A stretch of DNA of 64,000 nt from Caldilineaceae bacterium (lineage in GTDB: Bacteria > Chloroflexota > Anaerolineae > Caldilineales > Caldilineaceae). The notes beneath the pieces are model-generated. The model was not told the DNA's origin, did no database searches, and saw nothing but the letters and a program-made list of their open reading frames with translations. The position numbers were made by a program, and so were the translations under genes. The DNA is taken from contig JADLDO010000023.1 in the NCBI GenBank assembly GCA_020846635.1, positions 372,001 to 436,000 on the forward strand, given 5' to 3'. Positions within the stretch are counted from its first letter, which is position 1. Every line of letters begins with the position of its first letter. Positions 36,514 to 46,083 of the stretch are shown piece by piece.

Positions 36514-38562
36514 TCAATCTCGCATAGTGGGCCAGGTATTAGGTTCAAGGATGTCGCTGATAGAGAGGGGGATTTCAGCGATGTTGGTGAAGCCATCCGC
36601 GCTTTGGGCGTAGAGAATGAGCAGGAGGCCATCGGCGGCAGTGGGCAGCGGTAGACGGTAGGCATCGTGGACGATGATAGGGTTTTCCTCGGAGCGAGGG
36701 ATCGGGGTATCGGCCCAGAGCCCGTGGACGGGGCGCGGGCGATCCTGTTGGATGGGCTGCCCGCTCGCAGGGTCGAGCAGCGGCTGTCCGTGGCTGGTGG
36801 GGCGCAGGCTGATGGCGAGATTGTGCGGCCATATGCCGGTGGGCAGATGCCATGTGAGGCGAACGTCGAGTCCCGGCTCTGTGGGTGGCGACAGCGGCTC
36901 GCCCGTTGGGGCTGGACGGGCGCTGACTGACGCTAGTTGTAGATCATCCGATATGGCATGGAGGATTGGTGCTGTGACAGGGATTGGATGGGCCTGGTTG
37001 ACGCTGGGCGAAAGTTCGATCCAATCGGCGCTGAAGCTGTCAAGTCGAGGCGTGCCGGTGAGTTCGTCCAGCAAGGCAGGAGTCGCATCGACCGTGGCAT
37101 AGACATATTTCCCTTCCGAGAGATCGGCCTCGGCGTCGCGGCGGTTGACCGTTTTGATGTCGGGCCGGATGCCCCAAATTTCGGTGAGATAGTTGAGCGC
37201 GAGTGCGTCATCCACCGCGGCAAAGAGGCGGGCGTCGGGTGGCAGTGGTTGGTCGAGCAGTAGGGCCGCTTGGTCTAGCGCGGTATCCTCGGCACGATGG
37301 CGGCTGTCAACGTTGGGGAGAGATTCATTGATGCGCCAGGTAATCGTGAGGAGTAGGGCCGCCAGAACGAGGAGACGCCCGAAGCGGGATGAGATGCGGG
37401 TGTGTTCTTGCCACCAGCCATACAGCGGTACAATCCCCAGCAGAAATATGGGATAGGCCGGGATGATCACCTGGAACCAATTGCCAAAACGGTAGGCCCA
37501 GCAAAAGATAGCGTAGATCAGAAGGGTTCCGTAGAGCAGCAGCGTATGACGGCGCGGCAGGCGTGCGATCCCCACAAGACCCAGGAGCAGCAGGGGCAGG
37601 GAAAGTTCGCGCCAGATAGTCTCGGGAAATCCATTGCCCAGGAAGGGGCGTCCTGGCTCAAAGGCCCAGGAGAGTTCATCGCGCCCCTGGGCAGTGCTGA
37701 CAAAATCCCAAAACCATTGCTGGGGTGATGCCCAATAGCCGCTCCCCCACCATTGGGGATTGAGCGCGCCGCGCAGGTAGACGTAGAGATAGCTGAGGAG
37801 GGGAAGAAGCGCCGCGATCACGGCTGCAAGGATGGCGCGCGGGCTGCGCAGCAGTGATGGATCGCGCTGGAGCACCACGGCGACGAGCGGCGGCACGATA
37901 AAGGCGACTGTCAACATATGGGCAAGGGATATGCCACAGAGGAAGGCCAGCCAATACAGGCGAGAGCGGCGTGCCGGTTCTTGATCCCAGCGTAAATAGA
38001 GATAGAGAATGGCGAGGGTTTGGGCAACGGCACTGCTGTATTGCTCGGTGGTCGTGGCGTAATACCAGAAAAAATAGGTGACGCCAAAGAATGTTGTAAG
38101 GAGCAGGCAAAAGATCGTGTCGAACCAGGGGCGGCGACTGATGGCGATGAATTGGCCCAGAATGGCATAGAGCAGCCCCAGGGCAAGCAGCGCCCAAAGG
38201 GTGCTGTAGCTGCTGAGGATTGGCATGGGATTGGGGTGGGATTGCCCCAGAAAGGCTTGCAGCATGCGCCAGCCATGAAACCAAAGCCAGCCGCCCATTG
38301 TGTAAAGCGGATAGCCGGGGGCGTTGCCGGGGCGGGCCTGAACCTGGGCATACTGGTGGGTGATGAGGTCGCCGCCATGCAGTTCATAGGGTTGGAGACC
38401 GGTGTCGAGGGTCAGCACGTAGACAATGAGAAAGCCGCTGACAAGCAGGATGCCGCCCAGGCGAAAGGGAATCGTTGACGTGAGGAGTGTATGACCGTCT
38501 GCTGTGGCTTTCGCCCCTAACGATGGATTTGTCGCAGATGCGGGAAAAATGGAGTATGACAT
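36514..38562 (-). CDS. DUF2723/PMT-like membrane transferase
   Basis: A 682-residue integral membrane protein with about ten helices in residues 30-410 and a soluble tail. The first loop has QPYELHGGDLITHQYAQVQA and NAPGYPLYTMGGWLWFHGW. This resembles the G-E-F...PPGYP-type loop of DUF2723/O-mannosyltransferase-like proteins, so transfer of sugar from a lipid donor to an extracytoplasmic acceptor is likely. The carboxy-terminal 270 residues are beta-rich, as in the other transferase at 28560-31445, but the two are not close paralogues. It is 30 bases downstream of the mscS gene on the minus strand. Confidence 0.75.
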   Translation of the reverse strand: MSYSIFPASATNPSLGAKATADGHTLLTSTIPFRLGGILLVSGFLIVYVLTLDTGLQPYELHGGDLITHQYAQVQARPGNAPGYPLYTMGGWLWFHGWRMLQAFLGQSHPNPMPILSSYSTLWALLALGLLYAILGQFIAISRRPWFDTIFCLLLTTFFGVTYFFWYYATTTEQYSSAVAQTLAILYLYLRWDQEPARRSRLYWLAFLCGISLAHMLTVAFIVPPLVAVVLQRDPSLLRSPRAILAAVIAALLPLLSYLYVYLRGALNPQWWGSGYWASPQQWFWDFVSTAQGRDELSWAFEPGRPFLGNGFPETIWRELSLPLLLLGLVGIARLPRRHTLLLYGTLLIYAIFCWAYRFGNWFQVIIPAYPIFLLGIVPLYGWWQEHTRISSRFGRLLVLAALLLTITWRINESLPNVDSRHRAEDTALDQAALLLDQPLPPDARLFAAVDDALALNYLTEIWGIRPDIKTVNRRDAEADLSEGKYVYATVDATPALLDELTGTPRLDSFSADWIELSPSVNQAHPIPVTAPILHAISDDLQLASVSARPAPTGEPLSPPTEPGLDVRLTWHLPTGIWPHNLAISLRPTSHGQPLLDPASGQPIQQDRPRPVHGLWADTPIPRSEENPIIVHDAYRLPLPTAADGLLLILYAQSADGFTNIAEIPLSISDILEPNTWPTMRD

Positions 38563-38592
38563 AAATCGGATAGTTGTGGCCTGTGCGGAATC

Positions 38593-39372
38593 CTATTTGG
38601 GAGCGTTGATATCGATCTCTGCTTGGGTGAGCGCTTCCTGTACAATGCGTAGCAGTTTGCGGCGAGCCTTCACACCCTGGGAAAAATGCGCTTTGGCAAA
38701 GATGGTAAGCGTGACACGGTCGCTCAACGTGCCATCCTCACTCAGAACGGTGGGGGTTTCGCTCAGTTCGGGAATCTGGTTGAGTAGAGCAGGAGCCAAC
38801 TCTTCGAGCAGGGCCATTGCCCGCTCCAGTTGCGTGTTGCGGATGGAAACCCGGACAGTCGCGAGACTAAATTCACCACGACCAAAGTTGCGCACGACGC
38901 GCACTTCGCCATTGGGAATGATGTAGACTTCGCCGGACGGGGCGCGTAATACTGTTGTACGCAAGTTAACGTCGATCACTGTGCCTTCGATGTTATAAAC
39001 CTCGACCTTTTCACCCACGCTAAAGAGATCCTCAAAGAGAAAAACGACTCCGCTGACATAATCGTTGACCAACCGGCCCGCGCTCAGCCCAAACGCAGCG
39101 CTGAAAAGACCGAGAAAAGTCAGTAGCCCCGCGGTATTGACGAACAGTGCTAAAATGAGGACGGTACAAATGACGGAAATCAGAACACGCGTCAAATGGC
39201 CCGCGAGTCCAAGCAGCGTCGTGCGGCGACGTTCGTTGAGCCCTGCCGACGTGCGTGCATCCGCCGCGGAGACAACCACGTTGCCTACAATCGCCGGGAG
39301 GAAGCGAACGGCGATCAGCCCGATGGCGATATAGGTTAGCGCTAACGTAAGAGTGGAAATCCACGCCGACAT
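38593..39372 (-). CDS. Small-conductance mechanosensitive channel (MscS family)
   Basis: A 259-residue channel that releases solutes under osmotic downshock. Three hydrophobic segments are visible (about residues 5-25, 58-80 and 84-105); the pore helix has the GLFSAAFGLSAGRLVNDYVS pattern. The beta domain follows with EDLFSVGEKVEVYNIEGTVI and RAPSGEVYIIPNGEVRVVRN. The carboxy-terminal domain is present. The length is near that of the minimal MscS. The ATG start lies at 39370-39372. It is divergent from the C26 peptidase gene. Confidence 0.92.
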   Translation of the reverse strand: MSAWISTLTLALTYIAIGLIAVRFLPAIVGNVVVSAADARTSAGLNERRRTTLLGLAGHLTRVLISVICTVLILALFVNTAGLLTFLGLFSAAFGLSAGRLVNDYVSGVVFLFEDLFSVGEKVEVYNIEGTVIDVNLRTTVLRAPSGEVYIIPNGEVRVVRNFGRGEFSLATVRVSIRNTQLERAMALLEELAPALLNQIPELSETPTVLSEDGTLSDRVTLTIFAKAHFSQGVKARRKLLRIVQEALTQAEIDINAPK

Positions 39373-39422
39373 ACAATCTCTGTTTCCGTTCTACTAGGCC
39401 GCGTTGTGACAGTTGTGCAAGT

Positions 39423-39451
39423 TTGCCACAGCTAGCCAGCATCTCTATAAT
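39423..39451 (+). promoter_or_regulatory. Promoter candidate for the C26 peptidase gene
   Basis: TTGCCA (39423-39428) and a perfect TATAAT (39446-39451) are separated by 17 bases. Transcription would start near 39458, about 90 bases before the ATG at 39546. Confidence 0.7.
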
Positions 39452-39545
39452 AGCGCACAACGTGGTACCAGGGGAACCTGTGTGAGTGCGGCATTCATCG
39501 TGAATGGCCCGCCACGGATGAGTCAGTCAGAACTGGACGAAATCG

Positions 39546-40460
39546 ATGTATCACCGCAATTTGCGTGACCAGTCAATGCTTGGGGAAAGCAGTATCCCGA
39601 CAGTGAGCAGCCGTCCCTTAATCGGCGTGCCAACCGGGCGTGAGAAATCGCAACGATTTTTCGGGCTTCCCTTATATATTATGAACCAAACTTATGTGCG
39701 GACGATAGAAAATCTCGGCGCGCTTCCTGTGCTGATTCCGCTGCAAATGAGCAAAGCTACCTTGCATGGCATCTTTGAACGGCTGGATGGGCTTTTGTTG
39801 CCGGGGGGTGAGGATATGGACCCCAGCACCTATGGCGCGGAACGTCACGCGCAGTTGGGCGCGACGGACAAGGAGCGTGATCGTACGGAATTGCTTTTGA
39901 CCGAATGGGCATTGGCAGAAGGGATGCCTGTGTTGGGGGTCTGTCGTGGGGCACAGGTGATTAACGTGGCTTGTGGTGGCACGCTCTATCAGGATTTGCA
40001 CAGTGAACGCCCCGATTTTGCCAAACATGATTACTTCCCACCCAACTACGAACGGTTCCGCATTTCCCACAGCATCCAGATTGAGCCGGACAGCCGCCTG
40101 GCCCATGCCTTAGGCGCGGTTCACGAAGTTAACTCTATGCACCATCAGGGCATCGAGCGTCTCGGCGATGGGTTGAGGGCTGTGGCTTTGACCGAAGATG
40201 GGTTGGTGGAAGGGGTTGAAGTGCCGGAACTGCCTTTCGTGGTGGGGGTGCAGTGGCATCCAGAGGAGCTGGCGAGGACTGACCAGTACAGCAGCAGTCT
40301 CTTTTATGATTTTGTCTGTGCTGCCGCGACCGAGTGGCGCGCGGCAGTCCCGGCTGAATGGAAAGAGCGTGCCCTTGCCATTCAGCGGCGGGCAAGGGCC
40401 TCGCAAGCTGTGGATGATGCGGGCGAGGTTGGCGAAGAGCGGGTTGTTACCTGTTCCTAA
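39546..40460 (+). CDS. Peptidase C26 / gamma-glutamyl-gamma-aminobutyrate hydrolase-like
   Basis: Class I glutamine-amidotransferase-like hydrolase, related to PuuD, that cleaves gamma-glutamyl bonds. The nucleophile is Cys133 in LGVCRGAQVINVACGG, and the His-Glu pair is His238 and Glu240 in VGVQWHPEE. The oxyanion strand is LLLPGGEDMDPSTYG. At 304 residues it is longer than PuuD (about 254), because of a 20-residue amino-terminal addition and a carboxy-terminal tail. It has its own promoter and ends in the hairpin at 40490-40539, so it is monocistronic. The substrate (GABA, ethanolamine or other amide) is not determined. Confidence 0.9.
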   Translation: MYHRNLRDQSMLGESSIPTVSSRPLIGVPTGREKSQRFFGLPLYIMNQTYVRTIENLGALPVLIPLQMSKATLHGIFERLDGLLLPGGEDMDPSTYGAERHAQLGATDKERDRTELLLTEWALAEGMPVLGVCRGAQVINVACGGTLYQDLHSERPDFAKHDYFPPNYERFRISHSIQIEPDSRLAHALGAVHEVNSMHHQGIERLGDGLRAVALTEDGLVEGVEVPELPFVVGVQWHPEELARTDQYSSSLFYDFVCAAATEWRAAVPAEWKERALAIQRRARASQAVDDAGEVGEERVVTCS

Positions 40461-40489
40461 TAGGTCTATCACCCTTTAGATGTTTACTA

Positions 40490-40539
40490 CCCTCCCGGAA
40501 GCTGGGGAGCCCTCTGGGCCGCTTCCGGGAGGGTTTTTT
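40490..40539 (+). repeat. Dispersed nested-hairpin repeat acting as terminator
   Basis: CCCTCCCGGAAGC and GCTTCCGGGAGGG form a 13-bp outer stem enclosing GCCC-TCT-GGGC, followed by TTTTTT. It terminates the C26 peptidase gene. Compared with the element at 27896-27938, one base pair of the stem is C-G here and T-A there, a compensatory change. Confidence 0.9.
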
Positions 40540-40622
40540 GATGCGGGAAACCAATCCTCTGCTTCCCTTTTTGTTGGGCTGACGAGGCCGCGACAAGGCT
40601 TGTACATTTGTTCCATCGACGG

Positions 40623-40652
40623 TTGGGAAAAGCGACGAAAGTAGGGTATAAT
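40623..40652 (+). promoter_or_regulatory. Promoter candidate for gyrA
   Basis: TTGGGA (40623-40628) and a perfect TATAAT (40647-40652) lie 18 bases apart, with GGG directly before the -10. Transcription would begin near 40659, about 60 bases before the ATG at 40719. Confidence 0.65.
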
Positions 40653-40718
40653 GAACACTTAGTTTGTGCAACAGTTTATGAGGAACCAGGTGTAGAAGCC
40701 AGGTATTGAGGTACGGGT

Positions 40719-43478
40719 ATGGATGAAAATTTTGAGCCGCAAAATGGTAACGACGATCTGCCGGAGAATCTGCCTGGTTATGAGAATGGCAGTGAGGGAA
40801 TTCCTCTGCCGGTAAACGGGAATGGCTATAACACTGGTCATGTGCGTAGCATAACGGTCGAAGACGAGATGCGCGCGAGTTATCTCGATTATGCCATGAG
40901 CGTAATCGTGGCGCGTGCTTTGCCGGATGCGCGTGACGGGATGAAGCCGGTACACCGGCGTATTCTCTATGCCATGCATGACATGGGGATACAGCCCAAC
41001 TCTCCTTATAAGAAGAGCGCCCGTATTGTCGGTGAAGTGTTGGGTAAATATCACCCTCACGGCGATGCTTCCGTCTATGATGCGATGGCGCGCATGGCGC
41101 AAGATTTTAGCCTGCGTTATCTGCTGGTGGATGGGCAAGGTAACTTTGGCTCTGTGGACGGTGACAGCCCGGCTGCCATGCGTTACACTGAGGCGAGACT
41201 GGCTGCCATTGCCGAGACGATGCTGCGCGACATCGACATGGACACGGTCGATTGGCGCGCCAACTTTGATGACAGCTTGCAGGAGCCTCAAGTGCTGCCT
41301 GCCATGCTGCCCAATTTGCTCCTGAACGGCACCAGCGGTATTGCTGTGGGTATGGCAACCAATATCCCGCCCCACAATCTCTCCGAGGTTGTCGATGCGA
41401 TTGCTTATCTCATCGACCATTGGGAGCGACATGACGAAATTGGTCTGGAGGAGTTGATGGTCTTTGTCAAAGGGCCGGACTTTCCAACGGGTGGGGTTAT
41501 TTTGGGGACCGAGGGGATCAAGCAAGCCCTGGGTACTGGGCGTGGTCGTATCCTCTTGCGGGCAAAGACGACGATTGAAGAGATGAATAATGGCCGTTTC
41601 CGCATTGTCGTAACGGAGATACCCTACCAGGTCAATAAGTCGTCGTTGATTGAACGCATGGCTGAATTGGTGCGTACCGGCGTGTTGGATCAGCTTAGCG
41701 ACCTGCGCGATGAGAGCGACCGCGCCGGGATGCGGATTGTGATTGAACTCAAACGGGGGGCGGCACCCAAGAAGGTACGCAACCGTCTCTTTAAGCATAC
41801 GCAGTTGCAGACGACATTTGGCGTCAATGCGCTGGCACTCGTCCACAATGAGCCGGTGACACTGGGTCTGCGCCGGGCGCTGGTTGTCTATGTGGAGCAT
41901 CGTGTCGAGGTGATCACGCGGCGCTCGCAGTACCAGTTGGGCAAGGCGCGCGAACGAGCGCATATCTTGGAAGGCTTGCGGATTGCGCTGCAATTCCTGG
42001 ATGAAGTGATCCAGACGATTCGGAGCAGTGACAGCGCCGAAGCTGCCCGTAGTGCATTGGTTGCCCGCTTTGGCTTGAGCGAAGTTCAGGCGCAAGCGAT
42101 CCTCGATATGCAATTGCGCCGTTTGGCTGCGCTGGAACGACAGCGGATTGAAGATGAGTACCTGGAGATCATGGCGCGTATCGAGTACTTGGTGGATCTA
42201 ATTGCCCACCCGGCGAAGATTCGCGCGTTGGTGCGCGAGGATGCGCTTTGGCTCAAGGAGAAGTTTGGCGATGAGCGTCGCACGTCGATTGCCGCAGATG
42301 CCAATGGTGATTTCACGGAAGAAGACCTGATCTCACAGGGCAATGTGCTGATTAGCTATAGCGCCGGTGCCTATATCAAGCGTATGCCCGCAGACACGTT
42401 TAAGGAACAACATCGCGGCGGGCGTGGCATCAAGGGGATGACCACACGCCAAGAGGATGAGGTGACGAATCTGCTCTTTGCGCGTACGTTGGATCATATT
42501 CTCTTTTTTACCGATAAGGGCCGCGTCTATAGCAGCAAGGTATACGAACTCCCCGAAGCGGGCAGAACCGCGCGCGGGGCGCATATGGCGAACTTCCTCA
42601 ACTTGCAAGCAGACGAGCGGGTGACGACCATGTTGGTTGTGCCCGACTTTGAGGACGCTGAGTATGTGACACTGATCACGCGCAAGGGACGTATCAAACG
42701 CATGGAGTTGAACGTCTTTAGTAATGTGCGCTCGACAGGGCTGATTGCAATGAATCTGGACGATAACGATTCATTGGACTGGGCGCGGATGACGAACGGC
42801 GATCAAGAGTTCATCATCGTGACGCGCAATGGCAAGGCGTTGCGCTTCCATGAGCAGAATGTGCGCCCGATGGGGCGGACGGCCGCGGGCGTGATGGCAA
42901 TGCGGCTGCTGGGCGACGACGAGATCGTCAGCCTGGATGTTGTGCGCGAAGGTGGCGACCTGTTGGTGCTGCATGAACGGGGTTGGGGCAAGCGTACGCC
43001 GTTGGATGAGTTCAACGAGAAGGGGCGCTATACCCAGGGGAACTGGGCAACCGACCACCGGCGCTTGGATGAGATCGGGAAGATTGTGGCGGCACGAGTG
43101 GTTGAGCCGAAAGACCAGATCACGGTCATGACCGCTAATGGTATTGTGCTGCGAACAGGCGTTGCGGGAATTAGCCGCATGGGGCGCAGTACGCGCGGGG
43201 TGCGTGTGGTCAATCTGCAAGAAGGTGACTCGGTAGCTGCCCTTGCGATCTTGACGCACGAAGATTTGACCCGCGGGGTCGATGGCGGCAGCCAAGATGA
43301 TGAAGGCGGCCCGGTTGCAGAGTTGATGGCGTCGAATGGTGAGATGCTGGACGGTGATGTTCTGGATGGCGATTTAGATGGTGACGCCGAGCTAGACGAT
43401 TACGATCCCGACAGTGACGATTTTGATGATAGCGACAGCGAAACTGCGCTGGCAGTAGCGGGTGAGGACGAAGAATAG
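40719..43478 (+). CDS. gyrA: DNA gyrase subunit A
   Basis: Breakage-reunion subunit of gyrase (919 residues) that introduces negative supercoils with GyrB. An extra amino-terminal segment of about 35 residues precedes the conserved [20 protein letters not shown]. The catalytic tyrosine is Tyr156 in AAMRYTEAR. The GyrA box is [10 protein letters not shown], which supports GyrA rather than ParC. The quinolone-determining region reads [11 protein letters not shown]: the position of E. coli Ser83 is Ala117, and Asp87 is kept as Asp121. The carboxy tail is strongly acidic (many Asp). gyrB is not adjacent. Confidence 0.97.
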   Translation: MDENFEPQNGNDDLPENLPGYENGSEGIPLPVNGNGYNTGHVRSITVEDEMRASYLDYAMSVIVARALPDARDGMKPVHRRILYAMHDMGIQPNSPYKKSARIVGEVLGKYHPHGDASVYDAMARMAQDFSLRYLLVDGQGNFGSVDGDSPAAMRYTEARLAAIAETMLRDIDMDTVDWRANFDDSLQEPQVLPAMLPNLLLNGTSGIAVGMATNIPPHNLSEVVDAIAYLIDHWERHDEIGLEELMVFVKGPDFPTGGVILGTEGIKQALGTGRGRILLRAKTTIEEMNNGRFRIVVTEIPYQVNKSSLIERMAELVRTGVLDQLSDLRDESDRAGMRIVIELKRGAAPKKVRNRLFKHTQLQTTFGVNALALVHNEPVTLGLRRALVVYVEHRVEVITRRSQYQLGKARERAHILEGLRIALQFLDEVIQTIRSSDSAEAARSALVARFGLSEVQAQAILDMQLRRLAALERQRIEDEYLEIMARIEYLVDLIAHPAKIRALVREDALWLKEKFGDERRTSIAADANGDFTEEDLISQGNVLISYSAGAYIKRMPADTFKEQHRGGRGIKGMTTRQEDEVTNLLFARTLDHILFFTDKGRVYSSKVYELPEAGRTARGAHMANFLNLQADERVTTMLVVPDFEDAEYVTLITRKGRIKRMELNVFSNVRSTGLIAMNLDDNDSLDWARMTNGDQEFIIVTRNGKALRFHEQNVRPMGRTAAGVMAMRLLGDDEIVSLDVVREGGDLLVLHERGWGKRTPLDEFNEKGRYTQGNWATDHRRLDEIGKIVAARVVEPKDQITVMTANGIVLRTGVAGISRMGRSTRGVRVVNLQEGDSVAALAILTHEDLTRGVDGGSQDDEGGPVAELMASNGEMLDGDVLDGDLDGDAELDDYDPDSDDFDDSDSETALAVAGEDEE

Positions 43479-43501
43479 CGCCCGGAGGCGTTAGTGGGCC
43501 A

Positions 43502-44875
43502 ATGGTCGATGTGCAAGCAGTATTGACACAGAGCCCGGGGCAGCAGTTGGCATTTGTGCCATTGGCTGACCCGGAGAAAATTGCCGAGACCTTAACGGCC
43601 TTTGCCAACACCGATGGTGGGACGGTTGTCCTGGGGGTGGGTGAAGACGGGCGGCTTGGCGATATTTTTGTGGAAGAAGATGCTGCTGATGCGCTGCAAG
43701 CGGCGCTGCGTCTCTGCCGTCCTCCCGTACGGACAGATTGGAGCCAACAGCAAGTGGCAGGCGGCACGATTGTCGTCCTGCGCGTGGGGCGCAGCCCGGA
43801 GATGCACAGCCTTTGGGATGGTCGAGTGGTCGTGCGTAAGGGCATGGAGAACCGGCCCGCTGAAGGCGCTGATATTGATCTGCTGCTGGCGAACCGGCCT
43901 GTGGGCGATTTTGAAGTGCAGGAGGTCCCTGGGGCCAAGCGCGATGATCTGGATGAGGATGTAATTGATCATTACCTGGAACGCCGCCAGCGGCGCACCC
44001 CGCGCAGTGGGGTGCTGCCCAAAGACAAGCTGCTGCAGCAGATTGGCGCGCTGACGGACGAACGTACGCCTACCGTGAGTGGCCTGCTGCTCTTTGGCAA
44101 AGAACCACAGTTGTTCTTGCCCCATTCTCGCGCTATCTTTGTGCGCTTTGCGGATGTGCAACCACGCGGGCCAGAAGGCAGTTTCGGCTATGGTCGCCGC
44201 GAGGAGTTTAGCGGCCCTTTGCCCAAGATCATTGACCGCGCTTGGCGTGTCATTTGGGAGGAGATGGACAAGCGCGCGGTTGTGCGTGGATTGCACCGGC
44301 AAGAAGAGACGGAGTATCCCAGCGCATCGGTGCGCGAGGCTTTGGTCAATGCAGTGGCCCATCGTGACTACCGGTTGACCGGGCGCAGCATTGAGATTCG
44401 CATGTATACGGACCGGCTGGAGATTACCAGCCCCGGCGGATTGCCTGCTCATATCACGCTGGATAACATCATTGAAGAACATTACAGCCGCAACCCGCGG
44501 CTGGTCAATGGGCTTTACCAGTGGGGGTTTATCGAGGAATTGGGGCTTGGCATTGATCGCATGATCGAAGATATGGTCAATGCGGGGCATAAGCCGCCAA
44601 AGTTTGAGGCCAAGAGCCATCGCTTTACCGTCATTCTGTATAACACGCGCGACTCTAGTCGAGTTGTCCAGGCGTGGGAGCAGAATATGAACGAGCGGCA
44701 AATTAAGGCTATCGAATTCCTAGAGCGCAATAGTTCGATTACGAACCGTGATTATCGAGAGCTATGCCCTCATGTCGGGCCAGAGACATTACGTTTGGAT
44801 TTGGCTGATTTGGTGACAAAGGGAATTGTTCTCAAAATTGGTGACAAGCGCGGCACACGCTATATTTTGAAATAA
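43502..44875 (+). CDS. AlbA_2 (Schlafen-like) DNA-binding protein with ATPase-like domain and winged helix
   Basis: Predicted transcriptional regulator of 457 residues. Residues 1-125 fit an AlbA_2 domain (ETLTAFANTDGGTVVLGVGE). The middle carries an HATPase_c_4-like region with PSASVREALVNAVAHRDYRL and SPGGLPAHITLDNIIEEHYS, with the NPRLVNGLYQWGFIEELGLG motif of this family. The last 80 residues form a winged helix (RQIKAIEFLERNSSITNRDY). It is also called RecG-like in older annotations, but there is no helicase domain. It follows gyrA by 23 bases. Downstream lies a cluster of TTGGGATA motifs that might be its own operator. The DNA target is unproven. Confidence 0.85.
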   Translation: MVDVQAVLTQSPGQQLAFVPLADPEKIAETLTAFANTDGGTVVLGVGEDGRLGDIFVEEDAADALQAALRLCRPPVRTDWSQQQVAGGTIVVLRVGRSPEMHSLWDGRVVVRKGMENRPAEGADIDLLLANRPVGDFEVQEVPGAKRDDLDEDVIDHYLERRQRRTPRSGVLPKDKLLQQIGALTDERTPTVSGLLLFGKEPQLFLPHSRAIFVRFADVQPRGPEGSFGYGRREEFSGPLPKIIDRAWRVIWEEMDKRAVVRGLHRQEETEYPSASVREALVNAVAHRDYRLTGRSIEIRMYTDRLEITSPGGLPAHITLDNIIEEHYSRNPRLVNGLYQWGFIEELGLGIDRMIEDMVNAGHKPPKFEAKSHRFTVILYNTRDSSRVVQAWEQNMNERQIKAIEFLERNSSITNRDYRELCPHVGPETLRLDLADLVTKGIVLKIGDKRGTRYILK

Positions 44876-45013
44876 TGTTTGCTGATCGATCTTCATTAGG
44901 TAGCGCTCGATCAGCGAGCGACATGATGGGAGTAGACTCACGGATAGGGTCGTGGAGGCAGTTCGCGAAGCGAATGATTGGCTGTTTTCGAGCGAGAGCT
45001 TTGTCCAAAAGGA

Positions 45014-45194
45014 TATTTCCCAATTGGGATATTTGGGAAATAGGATGAACCTTTGGAAATCGCCAGCGGCCAAAGGTGGCGTGGATGGCGGGACGTAGCC
45101 CTGCGCTGCCTGTAGCCGGTGCAGTTGGATCATGCCAGTTGGGATATTGGGGATTTCATTTGGGATAACTGGCGAAAGGCTGGTTATCCCAAAT
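45014..45194. promoter_or_regulatory. Cluster of TTGGGATA-type motifs including a 12-bp inverted repeat
   Basis: Five or more copies of TTGGGA(T/A)A on both strands occur at 45014-45023 (reverse), 45024-45033, 45033-45042, 45139-45148, 45160-45169 and 45183-45192 (reverse). The last two form perfect 12-bp arms (45158-45169 and 45183-45194) directly upstream of the lepB -35 box. The remaining part of 44876-45272 is not recognisable. Confidence 0.6.
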
Positions 45195-45197
45195 TTC

Positions 45198-45226
45198 TTG
45201 TATGCGCTGAGTGGCGGTGCTATAAT
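45198..45226 (+). promoter_or_regulatory. Promoter candidate for lepB
   Basis: TTGTAT (45198-45203) and a perfect TATAAT (45221-45226) are 17 bases apart. The inverted repeat of TTGGGATA ends four bases before the -35 box, a position suited to regulation. Confidence 0.65.
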
Positions 45227-45272
45227 TGCTGTGCATTGCCTTCGGGGTGATGGCTGTACCGATGTGAGTGAG

Positions 45273-45983
45273 ATGAGGAATGATTGTCGGACACTTATGA
45301 CAAACCGCACAGAGCAAGTACCTGATGTATATGCGTTGACGCCGGAGGCAAACGTTGAGGGGCCAACAGGCGAACCTTCATTAGAAGTTGGTACGCCAAC
45401 CTTGACAGAGGCGGAGCCACAGCCATCGATGACCTGGATGATGTTGCGCGAATTGGTTGAGACGATTGTGCTCTCGTTGGTGATCTTTCTGCTCATTCGT
45501 CAGGTCGTGCAAAATTACCGGATCGAAAGCCACTCTATGGAGCCCAATTTCTATGAGGGCCAGTTTATCCTCGTCAATAAATTGGCCTACCGTTTAGGCT
45601 CACCGGAGCGTGGAGATGTGCTTGTCTTTCATAACCCCAACAATGTTGACGAGGATTATATTAAACGGGTGATTGGTCTGCCGGGTGACAATCTGGATAT
45701 TCACGATGGCACTGTTTTCATCAACGGCAAGCCGCTGGTGGAGGAGTATCCCATTCATGAAATTCCACGATCAAGCACCTATGGCCCCGTTGTAATCGAA
45801 CCAGACCATTTATTTGTGATGGGCGACAACCGTCCGCAGTCGCAGGATAGCCGCTCCTTCGGCCAGTTGTCGGAAGATTTGATCGTGGGTAAGGCATGGG
45901 TTCGCGTATGGCCGTTCGATAAGTTTGGCATCATTCCCCATTATGACCTTGAACCTGATGCAGCATTTGCCGGAGGAACCTAA
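45273..45983 (+). CDS. lepB: Signal peptidase I
   Basis: Membrane-anchored serine protease that removes signal peptides from exported proteins. The membrane anchor is LVETIVLSLVIFLLIRQVVQ. The catalytic Ser88 is in ESHSMEPNF and the general-base Lys131 is in DYIKRVIGLPGD. The conserved MGDNRPQSQDSRSFG is also present. I start at 45273 (236 residues) because a longer open frame from 45132 runs through the promoter and inverted repeat; ATG at 45297 is also possible. An acidic amino-terminal segment of about 50 residues precedes the anchor, longer than in most homologues. Confidence 0.93.
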   Translation: MRNDCRTLMTNRTEQVPDVYALTPEANVEGPTGEPSLEVGTPTLTEAEPQPSMTWMMLRELVETIVLSLVIFLLIRQVVQNYRIESHSMEPNFYEGQFILVNKLAYRLGSPERGDVLVFHNPNNVDEDYIKRVIGLPGDNLDIHDGTVFINGKPLVEEYPIHEIPRSSTYGPVVIEPDHLFVMGDNRPQSQDSRSFGQLSEDLIVGKAWVRVWPFDKFGIIPHYDLEPDAAFAGGT

Positions 45984-46083
45984 CGATATGTAACCGGCTG
46001 ATCCGGCTGCATAGAAGAGAGGGACGCTTCCGGTGGTTAACAACCAGTGAAGCATTTGTTCAGTAGAAAAGGAAGATGCAAGC

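Noticed and set aside
21216..40539. Three similar repeats considered as a possible CRISPR array
   Set aside because: They are 6-13 kb apart with no regular spacers, in different orientations, and sit at gene ends as hairpins.
45132..45272. Amino-terminal extension of signal peptidase I
   Set aside because: It would translate through the TATAAT promoter and inverted repeat, and the added residues are not conserved in the family.
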